Assembly: GCA_001464545.1 (NCBI GenBank)
Contig: LNFC01000018.1
Location: forward strand, 62,001 to 126,000
Origin: Acidobacteria bacterium Ga0077551
Lineage (GTDB): Bacteria; Pseudomonadota; Alphaproteobacteria; Caulobacterales; Hyphomonadaceae
DNA: 64,000 nt
Direction: 5' to 3'
The position numbers were made by a program, and so were the translations under genes. The number at the start of each line of letters is the position of its first letter. Position 1 is the first letter of the stretch. A model generated the notes under the pieces. It had not been told where the DNA came from, did no database searches, and saw only the letters and a list, made by a program, of their open reading frames with translations. This document shows positions 15,351 through 24,993 of the stretch, piece after piece.

Positions 15351-16325
15351 ATGACCACCTTCGATGATCTCCTCGAAAAGCTCAAAGCGGCGGGCGAGCC
15401 GACGCGGCTGCGCCTGCTGGCGCTGCTGCGGGAGAACGACCTGTCGGTGGGCGAACTGGTACAGGTGCTGGGGCAGAGCCAGCCGCGGCTGTCGCATCAC
15501 CTGAAGAACCTGTCCGAGGCCGGCCTCGCGGAGCGGCTGCCGGAAGGGGCCTTTGTCTTCTACCGCGCCGCACGGTCCGGCGCGGGCCTCGCTTTCCTCA
15601 ACCAGCTGTTTTCGCAGACGCGCCCTGATGCACCGGAATTCCGGGAGGACCGGGACAAGCTGCGCGAAGTGATCCTCGCGCGCGCGGCCTCGGCCGAGGC
15701 CTACTTCTCCAGCATTGCCGAAACCTGGGATTCCCTGCGCGCGCTGCATTTTCCCAACGAGGCCATCGAAGACACACTGCTCGACCTCGCCGGGCCGGGG
15801 CCTTATCGGCGCGTGGTGGATTTCGGAACCGGGACAGGGCGGATGCTGCTGTTGTTCTCCAGCCGCGCGGCCGAGTCCGAAGGCATCGATTTCAGCCACC
15901 GGATGCTGACTGTGGCACGCGCCAATCTGGAGCGCGCGGGGGTCAGCAACAGCCGGGTGCGGTTTGGCGACGTGACAGCGGCGCCGTTCGACGACGCTTC
16001 GGCCGATCTCGTGATCGTGCATCAGGTGCTGCATTATCTGGACACGCCGGGCGATGCGATTGCCGAGGCGGCGCGCGTGCTGATGCCGGGCGGCCGGCTG
16101 CTGGTGATCGACTTTGCGCCGCACGATCTTGAATTCCTGCGCGCCGAACATGGCCACCGCCGGCTCGGCGTGCGCCATGACGCGCTGACTGAGTGGGCCG
16201 CGCAGGCGGGGCTGACCCTTGAAGCGCCACGCTCGTTTGATCCTCCGACGCAAGGCGCGCCGGGGCTTACCGTCAACATCTGGCGGGCCACCAAGCCCGC
16301 CCTTTCCAAGGCTAGGGCGGCATGA
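15351..16325 (+). CDS. sahR: ArsR-family regulator fused to SAM-dependent methyltransferase domain (SahR-like)
   Basis: The protein has 324 residues. The N-terminal winged helix (about 1-85) includes GEPTRLRLLALLRENDLSVGEL and the recognition region QSQPRLSHHLKNLSEAGL. The C-terminal class I methyltransferase domain has motif I VVDFGTGTGRM (about 155-165) and VIVHQVLHYLDTPG. No metal-binding CxC is seen in the ArsR part. ArsR-methyltransferase fusions next to metF/metH are known in proteobacteria as SahR, a repressor that senses S-adenosylhomocysteine; the context here agrees. A palindrome directly upstream suggests autoregulation. The stop overlaps metF as ATGA. An in-frame ATG at 15309 lies upstream of the operator and is less likely. 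Confidence 0.82.
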   Translation: MTTFDDLLEKLKAAGEPTRLRLLALLRENDLSVGELVQVLGQSQPRLSHHLKNLSEAGLAERLPEGAFVFYRAARSGAGLAFLNQLFSQTRPDAPEFREDRDKLREVILARAASAEAYFSSIAETWDSLRALHFPNEAIEDTLLDLAGPGPYRRVVDFGTGTGRMLLLFSSRAAESEGIDFSHRMLTVARANLERAGVSNSRVRFGDVTAAPFDDASADLVIVHQVLHYLDTPGDAIAEAARVLMPGGRLLVIDFAPHDLEFLRAEHGHRRLGVRHDALTEWAAQAGLTLEAPRSFDPPTQGAPGLTVNIWRATKPALSKARAA

Positions 16326-17236
16326 TCCGTACACTGACACAGACCGACCGCAATGCCGAGCCGCTGCGCGTCTCGTTCGAGTTCTTCCCGCCGAAGAGCG
16401 AGGGCATGTCCGCCCGGCTTTGGGACACGATCAAGCGGCTGGAGCCGATGGCGCCGGACTTCGTGTCCGTCACCTATGGCGCCGGCGGCTCGACGCGCGA
16501 GCGCACGCACGACACCGTGCGCCGGATTGCGGCGGAGACGAGCCTGCGCGCGGCGGCGCATCTGACCTGCGTCAGCGCGACCAAGGACGACGTGCTCGCG
16601 ATAGCCGAGGAATACTGGCAGGCGGGCGTGAAGCATATCGTGGCGCTGCGGGGCGACCCGCCGGCGGGTATGGGCGCGAAATATGAGCCGCATCCGGGCG
16701 GGTTTCTGGACTCGGTCGATCTGATCCGTGGGCTGAGGGCGCACCGGCCGGAACTTGGCAAGTGTTTCGAGATTTCGGTGTCCTGCTATCCCGAGCTGCA
16801 TCCCGAGAACAAGGGATGGGCCGCCGAGATCGCTTACCTCAAGGCCAAGCAGGACGCGGGCGCCGACCGGGCGATCACGCAGTTCTTCTTCGAGCCGGAA
16901 GTGTATTTCGAGTTCCTCGACCGTGCGCGAGCAGGCGGCGTGACGCTACCGATCGTGCCAGGCATCATGCTGCAGCCGAATTTCACAGGCCTGAAGCGCA
17001 TCTCGGCACTTTGCGGCGCGAGCGTGCCGCACTGGCTGGAGCGCCTCTACGAGGGCCTCGAAGAAGACGACGAGACGCGCGACCTCGTGACCGCGACGGT
17101 GGCGGCGGAGCTTTGCCACAAGCTGCACGAGCGCGGCGTGCGCGACTTCCATTTCTATACCTTGAACCGGGCGAGCTTGGCGCTGTCGACCTGCCGGCTG
17201 CTCGGCCTGAAGCCCAAAACCGCAAAGGCAGCCTGA
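16322..17236 (+). CDS. metF: Methylenetetrahydrofolate reductase
   Basis: This 304-residue flavoenzyme reduces 5,10-methylene-THF to 5-methyl-THF, the methyl donor for methionine synthase. Typical motifs are VSFEFFPPKSE at the N-terminus with the catalytic Glu, DFVSVTYGAGGSTR, AAHLTCVSATKDDV, HIVALRGDPP, ISVSCYPELHPE, DRAITQFFFEPEVYF, and FHFYTLNR near the C-terminus. The length matches bacterial MetF. It is the second gene of the sahR operon, overlapping sahR by 4 bp, with a 3-bp gap to the first methionine synthase gene. Confidence 0.96.
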   Translation: MIRTLTQTDRNAEPLRVSFEFFPPKSEGMSARLWDTIKRLEPMAPDFVSVTYGAGGSTRERTHDTVRRIAAETSLRAAAHLTCVSATKDDVLAIAEEYWQAGVKHIVALRGDPPAGMGAKYEPHPGGFLDSVDLIRGLRAHRPELGKCFEISVSCYPELHPENKGWAAEIAYLKAKQDAGADRAITQFFFEPEVYFEFLDRARAGGVTLPIVPGIMLQPNFTGLKRISALCGASVPHWLERLYEGLEEDDETRDLVTATVAAELCHKLHERGVRDFHFYTLNRASLALSTCRLLGLKPKTAKAA

Positions 17237-17239
17237 TCC

Positions 17240-18298
17240 ATGGACGCAAACTCAAGGGTGGCCCAACTCGAAGCCGAGGCGGCCAGGCGTATCCTGATCC
17301 TCGATGGCGCGATGGGCACAATGATCCAGACCTACAGCCTGACGGAAGAAGACTTCCGTGGGCAGAGGTTTGCGGACTGGGCCTCGCCGCTGCGCGGGAA
17401 CAATGACCTGCTCAACCTGACGCGGCCGGATATCATCGCGGCCATTCACGAGTCGTACTACGATGCCGGCGCCGATTTCGTCGAGACGAACACGTTCAGC
17501 GCGACGACCATCGCGATGGCGGACTACCGGATGGAAGCCCTCGCCGACGAGATCGCGGCCGAAGGCGCGCGGATCGCGCGGGGCGTGGCGGACAAGCTGG
17601 AAGCGCGCGACGGCAAGCCGCGCGGCGTGCTGGGCGCCATCGGGCCGACGAACAAGACGCTGTCGCTGTCGCCGAAGGTGAGCGACCCGGGCTACCGGGA
17701 CGTGACGTTCGACCAGGTGAGGGACGCCTATTACGCGCAGGCGAAGGCCATGGCGCCGTTCATCGACATGTTCCTGATCGAGACGGTGTTCGACACGCTG
17801 AACGCCAAGGCGGCGATCAAGGCGTTGATCGACCTGCGCGAGATTGAAGGCATTGACCTGCCGATCATCCTCTCCGGCACGATCACGGACGCGTCCGGAC
17901 GGACCCTCAGTGGGCAGACGGCCGAGGCATTCTGGAACTCGGTGCGCCATGCGCGGCCCTGGGCCATCGGCCTCAATTGCGCGCTGGGCGCCGATCTGAT
18001 GCGCCAGCATATCGCCGCGATTTCGCGCGTGGCCGACACGCGCGTGATTGCCTATCCGAATGCCGGCCTGCCGAACGCGTTTGGCGCCTATGACGAGACG
18101 CCGGACCAGACGGCCGGGCACCTCGGCGAATGGGCAAAGAGCGGGCTGGTCAATGTGCTCGGCGGCTGCTGCGGCACGACCCCGCCGCACATTGCTGCCA
18201 TCGCTGGCGCGGCCAAGGGCAAGGCGCCGCGCGTGGTGCCGGTGTTGCAGCCGGCGCTGCGGCTCTCCGGGCTTGAGCCGTTTGAAGTGGCCTCCTGA
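17240..18298 (+). CDS. metH1: Methionine synthase, homocysteine-binding subunit (N-terminal part of split MetH)
   Basis: This 352-residue homocysteine S-methyltransferase domain corresponds to module 1 of cobalamin-dependent MetH. It shows LDGAMGTMIQ at the N-terminus, NTFSAT, and the zinc/homocysteine ligands in GLNCALG and GGCCGTTPPH. The protein ends after this module; the folate, cobalamin and activation modules are in a separate gene downstream. Both halves are intact, so this is a genuine split rather than a frameshift. Its stop shares one base with the start of a gamma-glutamylcyclotransferase-like gene. Confidence 0.94.
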   Translation: MDANSRVAQLEAEAARRILILDGAMGTMIQTYSLTEEDFRGQRFADWASPLRGNNDLLNLTRPDIIAAIHESYYDAGADFVETNTFSATTIAMADYRMEALADEIAAEGARIARGVADKLEARDGKPRGVLGAIGPTNKTLSLSPKVSDPGYRDVTFDQVRDAYYAQAKAMAPFIDMFLIETVFDTLNAKAAIKALIDLREIEGIDLPIILSGTITDASGRTLSGQTAEAFWNSVRHARPWAIGLNCALGADLMRQHIAAISRVADTRVIAYPNAGLPNAFGAYDETPDQTAGHLGEWAKSGLVNVLGGCCGTTPPHIAAIAGAAKGKAPRVVPVLQPALRLSGLEPFEVAS

Positions 18299-18723
18299 TG
18301 CCGGGCGCGGCGGCAAGCGGCGACCTGTTTGTGTTCTATGGCCTCCTAAAGCAGGGGGCCGCGGGTGCGCCTGCGGCCCTTGATCTGGCAGGGGCGGGAG
18401 ACTTCGGTGCGCCATGCCGGTTCCGGGGGCGGATGGTGGATCTCGGCGGTTTTCCGGGCGTGGTGGCAGGCGACATGCTCTGCCACGGCGTGCGCTGGAG
18501 GGTGCGGGACGCAGGTATCGTTCCGGCGATGGACGCGTTCGAAGACGTGACCGAGGACCCGGCGACGTCGCTTTACCTGCGCGTGCGGGTGCCGCTCCTG
18601 GACGATGCGGGCGCGGCGACCGGCGAGACGGCCTGGATCTACTGGTATAATCGCTCCGCGGACGGACATAATCCGATCGCGGATGGAAATTGGCCGCTTG
18701 ATGCGGGGAAAACAAGAAAATGA
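18298..18723 (+). CDS. Gamma-glutamylcyclotransferase-like (AIG2/GGCT fold) protein
   Basis: The 141-residue product resembles the GGCT/AIG2 fold: [14 protein letters not shown] (family FVYGTLKxG), [15 protein letters not shown], a MDAFEDV segment with a likely catalytic acid, then YLRVRVPLL and AWIYWYN. The family cleaves gamma-glutamyl-amino acids, or glutathione, to 5-oxoproline. The gene is translationally coupled on both sides: TGATG with metH1 and ATGA with metH2. It therefore sits inside the split methionine synthase operon, which is odd and suggests a link to thiol or methionine metabolism; the link is inference. Confidence 0.75.
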   Translation: MPGAAASGDLFVFYGLLKQGAAGAPAALDLAGAGDFGAPCRFRGRMVDLGGFPGVVAGDMLCHGVRWRVRDAGIVPAMDAFEDVTEDPATSLYLRVRVPLLDDAGAATGETAWIYWYNRSADGHNPIADGNWPLDAGKTRK

Positions 18724-21362
18724 CACAGCAATCCTCCTCCCAAAACTTCATCAATATCGGTGAACGCACCAACGTGACCGGCTCGGCCGTGTTCCGGAAG
18801 ATGATCACCGATGGCCGCTATGGCGAGGCGGTCGAGGTGGCGCGGCAGCAGGTCGAGAGCGGCGCGCAGGTGATCGACGTCAACATGGACGAAGGGATGC
18901 TGGACGGCGCCGTCGCCATGACCACATTCCTCAACCTTATCGCCGCCGAGCCGGACATCGCGCGCGTGCCGGTGATGATCGACTCTTCCAAGTGGGAGGT
19001 GATCGAGGCCGGCCTGAAATGCGTGCAGGGTAAGGGCATCGTCAACTCGATCTCGATGAAGGAAGGCGAAGCGAAGTTCATCGAGCAGGCGCGGGCGTGC
19101 CTGTCGTATGGCGCGGCCGTCGTCGTGATGGCGTTCGACGAGGTTGGGCAGGCCGACACGGCGGCGCGCAAGATCGAGATCTGCCAGCGGGCCTACCGCA
19201 TACTGACGAATGAGGTCGGCTTTGCGCCTCAGGACATCATCTTCGATCCGAACATCTTTGCAGTGGCGACGGGAATCGAGGAGCACAACAATTACGCGCT
19301 GGATTTTATCGAGGCGGCGACGGTGATCCGTGACACGTGCCCGGGCTGTCATATCTCCGGCGGGCTTTCGAACGTGTCGTTCAGCTTCCGCGGCAACGAG
19401 CCGGTGCGCCGGGCGATGCACTCTGTGTTCCTGTACTATGCGATCCCCGCCGGCATGGACATGGGCATCGTGAATGCCGGCCAGCTTGACATCTATGATG
19501 ACATCGAGCCCGATCTGCGCACGCGCGTCGAGGATGTGATCCTTAACAAGCGCGCTGATGCGACGGACCGGCTGATCGAGATTGCCGAGCGGTTCAAGGG
19601 CCAGAAGGGCAAGACGCAGGAGAAGGACCTTTCCTGGCGCGAGGCGCCGGTGAGGAAGCGTCTGGAGTATGCGCTGATCCACGGGATCACCGAATTCATC
19701 AATCAGGATACGGAAGAAGCGCGCCTCTCCGCGGAGCGGCCGTTGCACGTGATCGAAGGCCCATTGATGGACGGCATGAATGTCGTCGGCGACCTGTTCG
19801 GGTCCGGCAAGATGTTCCTGCCGCAGGTAGTGAAATCGGCGCGTGTGATGAAACAGGCGGTCGCCTGGCTCGAGCCGTACATGGAAGAGGAAAAGCTGCG
19901 CCTCGGCACGACGGCAAAGTCCAACGGCAAGGTGCTGATGGCGACCGTGAAGGGCGACGTGCACGATATCGGCAAGAACATCGTCGGCGTGGTGCTCGCC
20001 TGCAACGGTTATGACATCATCGATCTCGGCGTGATGGTGCCGGCCGACAGGATTCTCGACACTGCGGTGAAGGAGAAGGTGGATATCATCGGCCTCTCCG
20101 GCCTGATCACGCCGAGCCTCGACGAGATGGTGTATGTGGCAAGCGAGATGCAGCGGCGCGGCATGACGCAGCCCCTGCTGATCGGCGGGGCGACGACGAG
20201 CCCGGCGCATACGGCGGTGAAGATCGATCCGGTAATCCGCTCTGCGCCGGTGATCCATGTGCTGGACGCGAGCCGCGCGGTGGGTGTGGTCTCGACGCTG
20301 CTGAATGACGAGGACCGCCCCGCGCTCGTCGCCCAGACGCGGGCCCGGTATGAGCGCATGCGCGAGGCGCGCAAGGATGGCCCGCCCAAGGAGCGTCTGC
20401 CGCTGGCCGAGGCGCGCAAGGCGGCGTTCAAGCCGGACTGGCACAGCTATACTGCGCCGAAGCCGTCGTTCACGGGCGCGCGCAGTTTCGAGGACATCGA
20501 TCTGGCGACGCTCGCCCGCTATATCGACTGGACGCCTTACTTCTCGGCCTGGGATCTCGCCGGGCGGTTCCCGCAGATCCTCGAGGATGACAAGGTCGGC
20601 GAGGCGGCGCGGGGGCTTTGGCGCGATACCGAGGCGATGATGCAGCAGCTGATCGGCGAGGCCTGGTTCAAGCCGAAGGCGGTCGTCGGCTTCTGGGGCG
20701 CGAACGCGGTAGGCGACGACATAAGGCTTGAGACCGGCGACACATTCTTCACACTGCGCCAGCAGATGGTGAAGGATAATGAGCGCGCGAATTATGCATT
20801 ATCCGATTTTGTGGCGCCGGAAGGCGAGGACTGGATCGGCGCGTTCGTGGTGACGGCAGGCGCCGAAGCGGATGCGATTGCCGAGGGCTTCAAGGCGAAG
20901 GGCGACGACTATTCGTCGATCATGTGCAAGGCGCTGGCAGACCGGTTTGCCGAGGCGATGGCGGAGTACATGCACGCGCGGGTGCGCAAGGAGCTTTGGG
21001 CCTACGCGCCGGACGAGGCGCTGACGACCGGGGAGCTGGTCGCCGAAAAGTACCGCGGCATCCGCCCCGCGCCGGGCTATCCCTCGCAGCCCGAGCATAC
21101 GGAGAAGGCTACGCTGTTCAAGCTGCTGGACGCCGAGAAGCATATCGGCGTGTCGCTGACCTCCAGCTATGCCATGAGCCCGGCAGCGTCCGTCTCCGGA
21201 CTATACCTCGCACATCCGGATGCGATCTATTTCGCGCTGGGGCGGATCGAGCGCGACCAGGTCGAGGACTATGCCCGCCGCAAGGGCTGGGACACCAAGA
21301 CCGCCGAGCGCTGGCTCGCACCGGTGCTGAACTATGATCCCTTCGTGCTGGTCGAGGCGTGA
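18720..21362 (+). CDS. metH2: Methionine synthase, folate/cobalamin/activation subunit (C-terminal part of split MetH)
   Basis: The protein has 880 residues. Module order: pterin-binding ([12 protein letters not shown] at 11-22, about 1-290), cobalamin cap (about 330-400), B12-binding Rossmann domain with the cobalt-ligand His at about 415 in [11 protein letters not shown] and the [12 protein letters not shown] loop, then the AdoMet activation domain (about 580-880) with [12 protein letters not shown] and [18 protein letters not shown]. It transfers a methyl group from methyl-THF through cob(I)alamin to homocysteine bound by the partner MetH1. All expected catalytic elements other than the homocysteine module are present. 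It needs cobalamin; no cobalamin riboswitch is seen upstream of the operon. Confidence 0.96.
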   Translation: MTQQSSSQNFINIGERTNVTGSAVFRKMITDGRYGEAVEVARQQVESGAQVIDVNMDEGMLDGAVAMTTFLNLIAAEPDIARVPVMIDSSKWEVIEAGLKCVQGKGIVNSISMKEGEAKFIEQARACLSYGAAVVVMAFDEVGQADTAARKIEICQRAYRILTNEVGFAPQDIIFDPNIFAVATGIEEHNNYALDFIEAATVIRDTCPGCHISGGLSNVSFSFRGNEPVRRAMHSVFLYYAIPAGMDMGIVNAGQLDIYDDIEPDLRTRVEDVILNKRADATDRLIEIAERFKGQKGKTQEKDLSWREAPVRKRLEYALIHGITEFINQDTEEARLSAERPLHVIEGPLMDGMNVVGDLFGSGKMFLPQVVKSARVMKQAVAWLEPYMEEEKLRLGTTAKSNGKVLMATVKGDVHDIGKNIVGVVLACNGYDIIDLGVMVPADRILDTAVKEKVDIIGLSGLITPSLDEMVYVASEMQRRGMTQPLLIGGATTSPAHTAVKIDPVIRSAPVIHVLDASRAVGVVSTLLNDEDRPALVAQTRARYERMREARKDGPPKERLPLAEARKAAFKPDWHSYTAPKPSFTGARSFEDIDLATLARYIDWTPYFSAWDLAGRFPQILEDDKVGEAARGLWRDTEAMMQQLIGEAWFKPKAVVGFWGANAVGDDIRLETGDTFFTLRQQMVKDNERANYALSDFVAPEGEDWIGAFVVTAGAEADAIAEGFKAKGDDYSSIMCKALADRFAEAMAEYMHARVRKELWAYAPDEALTTGELVAEKYRGIRPAPGYPSQPEHTEKATLFKLLDAEKHIGVSLTSSYAMSPAASVSGLYLAHPDAIYFALGRIERDQVEDYARRKGWDTKTAERWLAPVLNYDPFVLVEA

Positions 21363-21365
21363 GGC

Positions 21366-21746
21366 GTGCGCCTGCAGGCGGTCACGCTGGTGGTGCCGGA
21401 CTATGACACTGGCATCGCGTTCTTTGTCGGCAAACTCGGGTTCGAACTGATCGAAGATACGCCGCGCGGTGGCGGGAAGCGCTGGGTCATGGTCGCGCCG
21501 CAGGGCGGAGAGACGCGGCTGCTGCTGGCGGAAGGCAAGGGCGAGCGCCAACGCGCGGCCATCGGAAACCAGACCGGCGGGCGCGTCGGTTTCTTTCTGG
21601 AGACGGATGATTTTGACCGCGACCATGCGGCCTTTGTGGAGCGCGGCGTGACCTTCACAGAGGCGCCGCGCCGGGAAGACTATGGGACGGTTGCCGTGTT
21701 TCGCGACGAGTTCGGCAATCTCTGGGACCTGATTCAGTGCCGCTAG
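21366..21746 (+). CDS. VOC family (glyoxalase/bleomycin-resistance fold) protein
   Basis: This 126-residue single vicinal-oxygen-chelate domain contains VTLVVPDYDTGIAFFVGKLGFEL, GGRVGFFLETDDFD and a closing FRDEFGNLWDLIQ, matching the two beta-alpha-beta-beta-beta repeats of the fold. It starts with GTG three bases after metH2, with GAGG just upstream, so it may be the last gene of the methionine operon. The substrate is unknown. Confidence 0.83.
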   Translation: MRLQAVTLVVPDYDTGIAFFVGKLGFELIEDTPRGGGKRWVMVAPQGGETRLLLAEGKGERQRAAIGNQTGGRVGFFLETDDFDRDHAAFVERGVTFTEAPRREDYGTVAVFRDEFGNLWDLIQCR

Positions 21747-22582
21747 TTTTCAAGATAGTCCGCCGGCTCGACCAGCGAGAAACCCGGGGTGCTTTCGGCG
21801 AAGTGGCGCAGCCAATAGGCGTGGCCGGAGCCGTAGAGGACGATGACGCGGTCGCCGGGTTCGGTCGCCGCAGCGATCTTGCCGAAGGTCAGCGCGTTTC
21901 GCGCATACCAGCCATAGTTCAGCTGCGCGCCGGGCTGGCTTTCGGCATCGGCAAGTTCCAGCAGGCCGTAGTAGAAGGCGTTGTGCATCGCCTTGATCTG
22001 CACCGGGTCATTCCGGCGCGCGAGCAGCTGCGAGATGGTTTCGGTCTTCTGCGCTTCTGAAAATTCGGCCGCTTCGGCCTGCACCTCGGCGATCATCGAA
22101 CTGGTCAGATCCACACCCTTTGCGGCTTCGAAGGCCTGCACCTTGTCGAAGGGAAAAAAGTCGATCTCGCCTTCCCGGGTATCAACGCCGTAGACGCGTT
22201 GGATGCCCAGTTCATGCGCGAGCCGGTAGCCGATCTGGGTGATCTCGTTACGGTCGGACTGAAGCGTCTCCGGATCGAAGCTCAGGTAACCGGCGTCGAG
22301 CAGGTCTGGATGTTTGCTCTCCGTTTCCACCATGATGGCGGTGGGCTGAAAAACAGCGAGGCGCCGTACCAGCGCTTCGAGTTCGGCCTGGCGAGCAGGG
22401 GCGAGCACATCGTCGGCATCGATGTTGACGAGATCGGCCCCGGGATTGTCCATGTGGTAGGTGCCTAGAACCATGACCTGCGTTGTGGCGGATGCCGCTT
22501 CGGGCCTGTCAGTGTGTTCCGGCATGGCGGTGCAGGCGATGGGCAAGGCCAGTAAGGCGAGGGCGGCGAGTCTGGTTTTCAT
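21743..22582 (-). CDS. DUF5694-like protein with signal peptide (TraB/TIKI-like fold suspected)
   Basis: The protein has 279 residues from the ATG at 22582, eight bases after GGAG. A hydrophobic signal (LAALALLALPIAC) could be lipoprotein-type, although Pro at -3 of the lipobox is atypical. VMVLGTYHMDNPG near the N-terminus and GSGHAYWLRHFAES at the C-terminus are the conserved features of DUF5694 and resemble the GxxH motifs of TraB/TIKI metalloproteases; that relationship is inference. It overlaps the VOC gene 3' end by 4 bp in convergent orientation. Confidence 0.68.
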   Translation of the reverse strand: MKTRLAALALLALPIACTAMPEHTDRPEAASATTQVMVLGTYHMDNPGADLVNIDADDVLAPARQAELEALVRRLAVFQPTAIMVETESKHPDLLDAGYLSFDPETLQSDRNEITQIGYRLAHELGIQRVYGVDTREGEIDFFPFDKVQAFEAAKGVDLTSSMIAEVQAEAAEFSEAQKTETISQLLARRNDPVQIKAMHNAFYYGLLELADAESQPGAQLNYGWYARNALTFGKIAAATEPGDRVIVLYGSGHAYWLRHFAESTPGFSLVEPADYLEN

Positions 22583-22725
22583 CTCATTCACTCCGGTGTT
22601 CGGGATTGAGATGCCTCCACGGGCGCGTCTGGATGCAGGTGGCTGAAATATTGTGAAGCCTAGCGACCTCGCCCCGAGTCGCTATAAGCCACCTCACTGA
22701 CATCCTTGTCAGGACGGAGTACCTC

Positions 22726-24150
22726 ATGCCGACACGGCGCCTTCGGGCCGAGAATGCCAAGATCGTTGCGACCCTCGGGCCGCGCAGCCGGACGCTGAAG
22801 GAAATCCGCGCGCTGGCGGAGGCGGGCGCCGATGTGTTCCGCCTCAACTTCTCGCATGGCAGCCACGAAGACCACCGCGCAACGCTGGAGACCGTCCGCA
22901 AGGTCGAGGCGCTGGTCGGCCGGCCGCTGGCCGCGCTGGCGGACCTGCAGGGACCGAAAGTACGTGTCGGGAGTTTTCCGGGCGGCGAAATGAAAGTGTC
23001 GTGGAAGGGCGAGTATCCCCTCATCGCGGCCGAGAGCACCGACGCATCCGAAACCATCCCGGTGCCGCACAAGGCGATCCTCGACCAGCTAGAAGTCGGC
23101 GACACGATCCTTGTCGATGATGGCAAGCTGATCTTCACGGTGACCGCCGCCGGCAAAGCGCCGCGTGTGCGGGCGGATGTGCCGGGCAAGATTTCCGACA
23201 AGAAGGGCTTCACCGTGCGCGGCAAGGCGTTGCCGGTAAAAGCGCTGACCGACAAGGACAAGGCGGACCTCGAGTTCGCGCTGTCGATCGGGGTTGATCT
23301 TGTGGCGCTGTCGTTCGTGCAGTCTGTGGCCGACATCGCGATGACAAAGGCGATCATCAATGGCCGGGCGCCGCTGATCGCGAAGCTGGAGAAGCCTGCG
23401 GCGCTAGGCGAGCTGCGCGAGATCATCCAGGCCTCGGACGGTGTGATGGTGGCGCGCGGCGATCTCGGCGTGGAGTATCCGCCGGAGGAAGTTCCGGTTA
23501 TCCAGCGGCGCATCATCCGTGCGGCGCGAGCGGCGGGGCGGCCGGTGATCGTCGCGACGCAGATGCTGGAATCGATGATCGAGAATTCGGCGCCGACAAG
23601 AGCTGAAGCTTCGGACGTGGCGACAGCGATCTACCAAGGTGCGGACGCGGTGATGCTGTCGGCCGAAACGGCCGTGGGGCGTCATCCGGCGACGGCGGTG
23701 GCGATCATGTCGCGCATCATCCGGGCGACCGAGAATGCCGAGGACTATCGCCGGTCCATGCTGCAGTTCGACGGCGACGAGCCCGCGCGCACGGCGATCG
23801 ATGTGGTCGCGCAGACGTCGCTGGCCATGGCGGAGGCCGAAGGCGCAACGGCGCTGGCTTTGCGCACCGGCGCCTTCGAGCGGCTGGCTAGGTTCTCCCG
23901 GGTGCGCGGCAAAACGCCGATCCTCTATGGCTCGATCGACGAGGACCGCGTGCGCCAGGCCTGCCTGCTCTGGGGCGTGCATCCGCACAAGCTCGATGCC
24001 GGGGTTGAGAACTGGTACCGTGCCCTGATGAAAGCGTCCGGCCTGGAAGGCCGCGTAGCCTACGCGCGGTGGGCCGGGGACGATGCACGCTTTGCCTGGG
24101 AGATCGGGGTCGGCAAGGGCCTGGATGGCAAGCCGATCACTGGCGTATGA
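22726..24150 (+). CDS. pyk: Pyruvate kinase
   Basis: This 474-residue glycolytic enzyme converts phosphoenolpyruvate and ADP to pyruvate and ATP. Motifs: KIVATLGPRSR, VFRLNFSHGSHEDH, ALADLQGPKVRVG, the catalytic LIAKLEKPAAL, GVMVARGDLGVEYPPEEVP, ATQMLESMIENSAPTRAEAS and AVMLSAETAVG. The A, B and C domains are complete and the length is normal. A GGACGGAG ribosome site precedes the ATG. The 3' end overlaps the convergent aspartic protease gene by 14 bp. Confidence 0.96.
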   Translation: MPTRRLRAENAKIVATLGPRSRTLKEIRALAEAGADVFRLNFSHGSHEDHRATLETVRKVEALVGRPLAALADLQGPKVRVGSFPGGEMKVSWKGEYPLIAAESTDASETIPVPHKAILDQLEVGDTILVDDGKLIFTVTAAGKAPRVRADVPGKISDKKGFTVRGKALPVKALTDKDKADLEFALSIGVDLVALSFVQSVADIAMTKAIINGRAPLIAKLEKPAALGELREIIQASDGVMVARGDLGVEYPPEEVPVIQRRIIRAARAAGRPVIVATQMLESMIENSAPTRAEASDVATAIYQGADAVMLSAETAVGRHPATAVAIMSRIIRATENAEDYRRSMLQFDGDEPARTAIDVVAQTSLAMAEAEGATALALRTGAFERLARFSRVRGKTPILYGSIDEDRVRQACLLWGVHPHKLDAGVENWYRALMKASGLEGRVAYARWAGDDARFAWEIGVGKGLDGKPITGV

Positions 24151-24661
24151 TCATCTGCCCCTGGCGGACTTCATAGGAGTGGAGTTCTCCGAGGAAGGTC
24201 ATACCGAGCAGGGATTGTTCCAGCTCCGTGCGCAGGATGACGGCGTTGACGTTTTCGATCTCGACCTTGCCGACGCGGATGCTCTCCAGCGTGACGGGTG
24301 CACCATAGGTGATGCCGCCAGCTGTGCGGATTTCGGAATCGAAGTCGAGTTCTTCCGGCTTCAGCCCCAGGCGCTGGGCATCGAAATAGGTCAGCGCAAC
24401 GATGCTCGCGCCAGTGTCGACCATGAACTTGACCTGCGTGCCGCTGACGTCTGCGCGGGTCCAGAAGTGGCCATCATCCTCGCGGTCGATGAAGGCGGCG
24501 CGAGAACCGGCCGAGGGGGCGGGCTCAGGCGTGGCGACCGCCACGGTCACGGGCGCAGGCGCGGCGGCCTGCTCCTTGAGGCGGGGCGCCACGACGAACG
24601 CGATCACCATCGCAATGGCGATGGCCGTGAACATCACGAAGAACAGGTTGCGCAGGGCCAT
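24137..24661 (-). CDS. Retropepsin-like aspartic protease, membrane-anchored (clan AA, TIGR02281 type)
   Basis: The 174-residue protein has an N-terminal transmembrane anchor (about 5-27), an Ala/Pro-rich linker and a single retropepsin-like domain with active-site FMVDTGASIVAL. The flap and later strands IRTAGGITYGAPVTL and LLGMTFLGELHSYEV follow. The single-domain architecture implies dimerisation. It lies 3 bp downstream of the DUF1289 gene on the same strand. The target in the periplasm is unknown. Confidence 0.85.
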   Translation of the reverse strand: MALRNLFFVMFTAIAIAMVIAFVVAPRLKEQAAAPAPVTVAVATPEPAPSAGSRAAFIDREDDGHFWTRADVSGTQVKFMVDTGASIVALTYFDAQRLGLKPEELDFDSEIRTAGGITYGAPVTLESIRVGKVEIENVNAVILRTELEQSLLGMTFLGELHSYEVRQGQMIIRQ

Positions 24662-24664
24662 GCG

Positions 24665-24859
24665 TCAGCGTTTTCCCATCAGTTCAAGCTGGGTTATCCT
24701 GGCGGGGAGGGTGGCAATCACTGCGTCGCGGCCTTCCGGGCCCATCTGAACCCAGCGGCCGATTTCCGGCAGCGTGCGGCCACAGCCGAGGCAATACCCC
24801 GTCTGGCCGTCAACGGCGCAAACCTTGATACAAGGGCTCTTTATCGGAGGGGTGGGCAT
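24665..24859 (-). CDS. DUF1289 small cysteine-containing protein
   Basis: The 64-residue protein opens SPCIKVCAVDGQTGYCLGCG, a four-cysteine cluster diagnostic of DUF1289, probably binding a metal or an Fe-S cluster. An EIGRW motif follows. It forms a short operon with the aspartic protease gene. The function is unknown. Confidence 0.85.
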   Translation of the reverse strand: MPTPPIKSPCIKVCAVDGQTGYCLGCGRTLPEIGRWVQMGPEGRDAVIATLPARITQLELMGKR

Positions 24860-24993
24860 GGCTATAGCAAATACCGGTTGGGGGATTACGGCAAGTCTCG
24901 CACAGATCGCGTAATAAATCCTTGCCGGACAGGCCCTGAAATCTTTGATACCCTAAATGCCGCGCAGATGATTTGCGCACGGAGTGACCAGTC

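Noticed and set aside
17252..18808. 518-codon minus-strand frame across metH1 and the GGCT-like gene
   Set aside because: Arg/Pro-rich shadow spanning three real genes, no ribosome site or family.
17240..21362. metH split explained as a frameshift or sequencing error
   Set aside because: The two parts end and begin at module boundaries and a separate, intact, coupled gene lies between them.
24860..24993. Cobalamin riboswitch upstream of the CobT-like gene
   Set aside because: No B12-box or characteristic stems; only a normal TTG start with GGAG.
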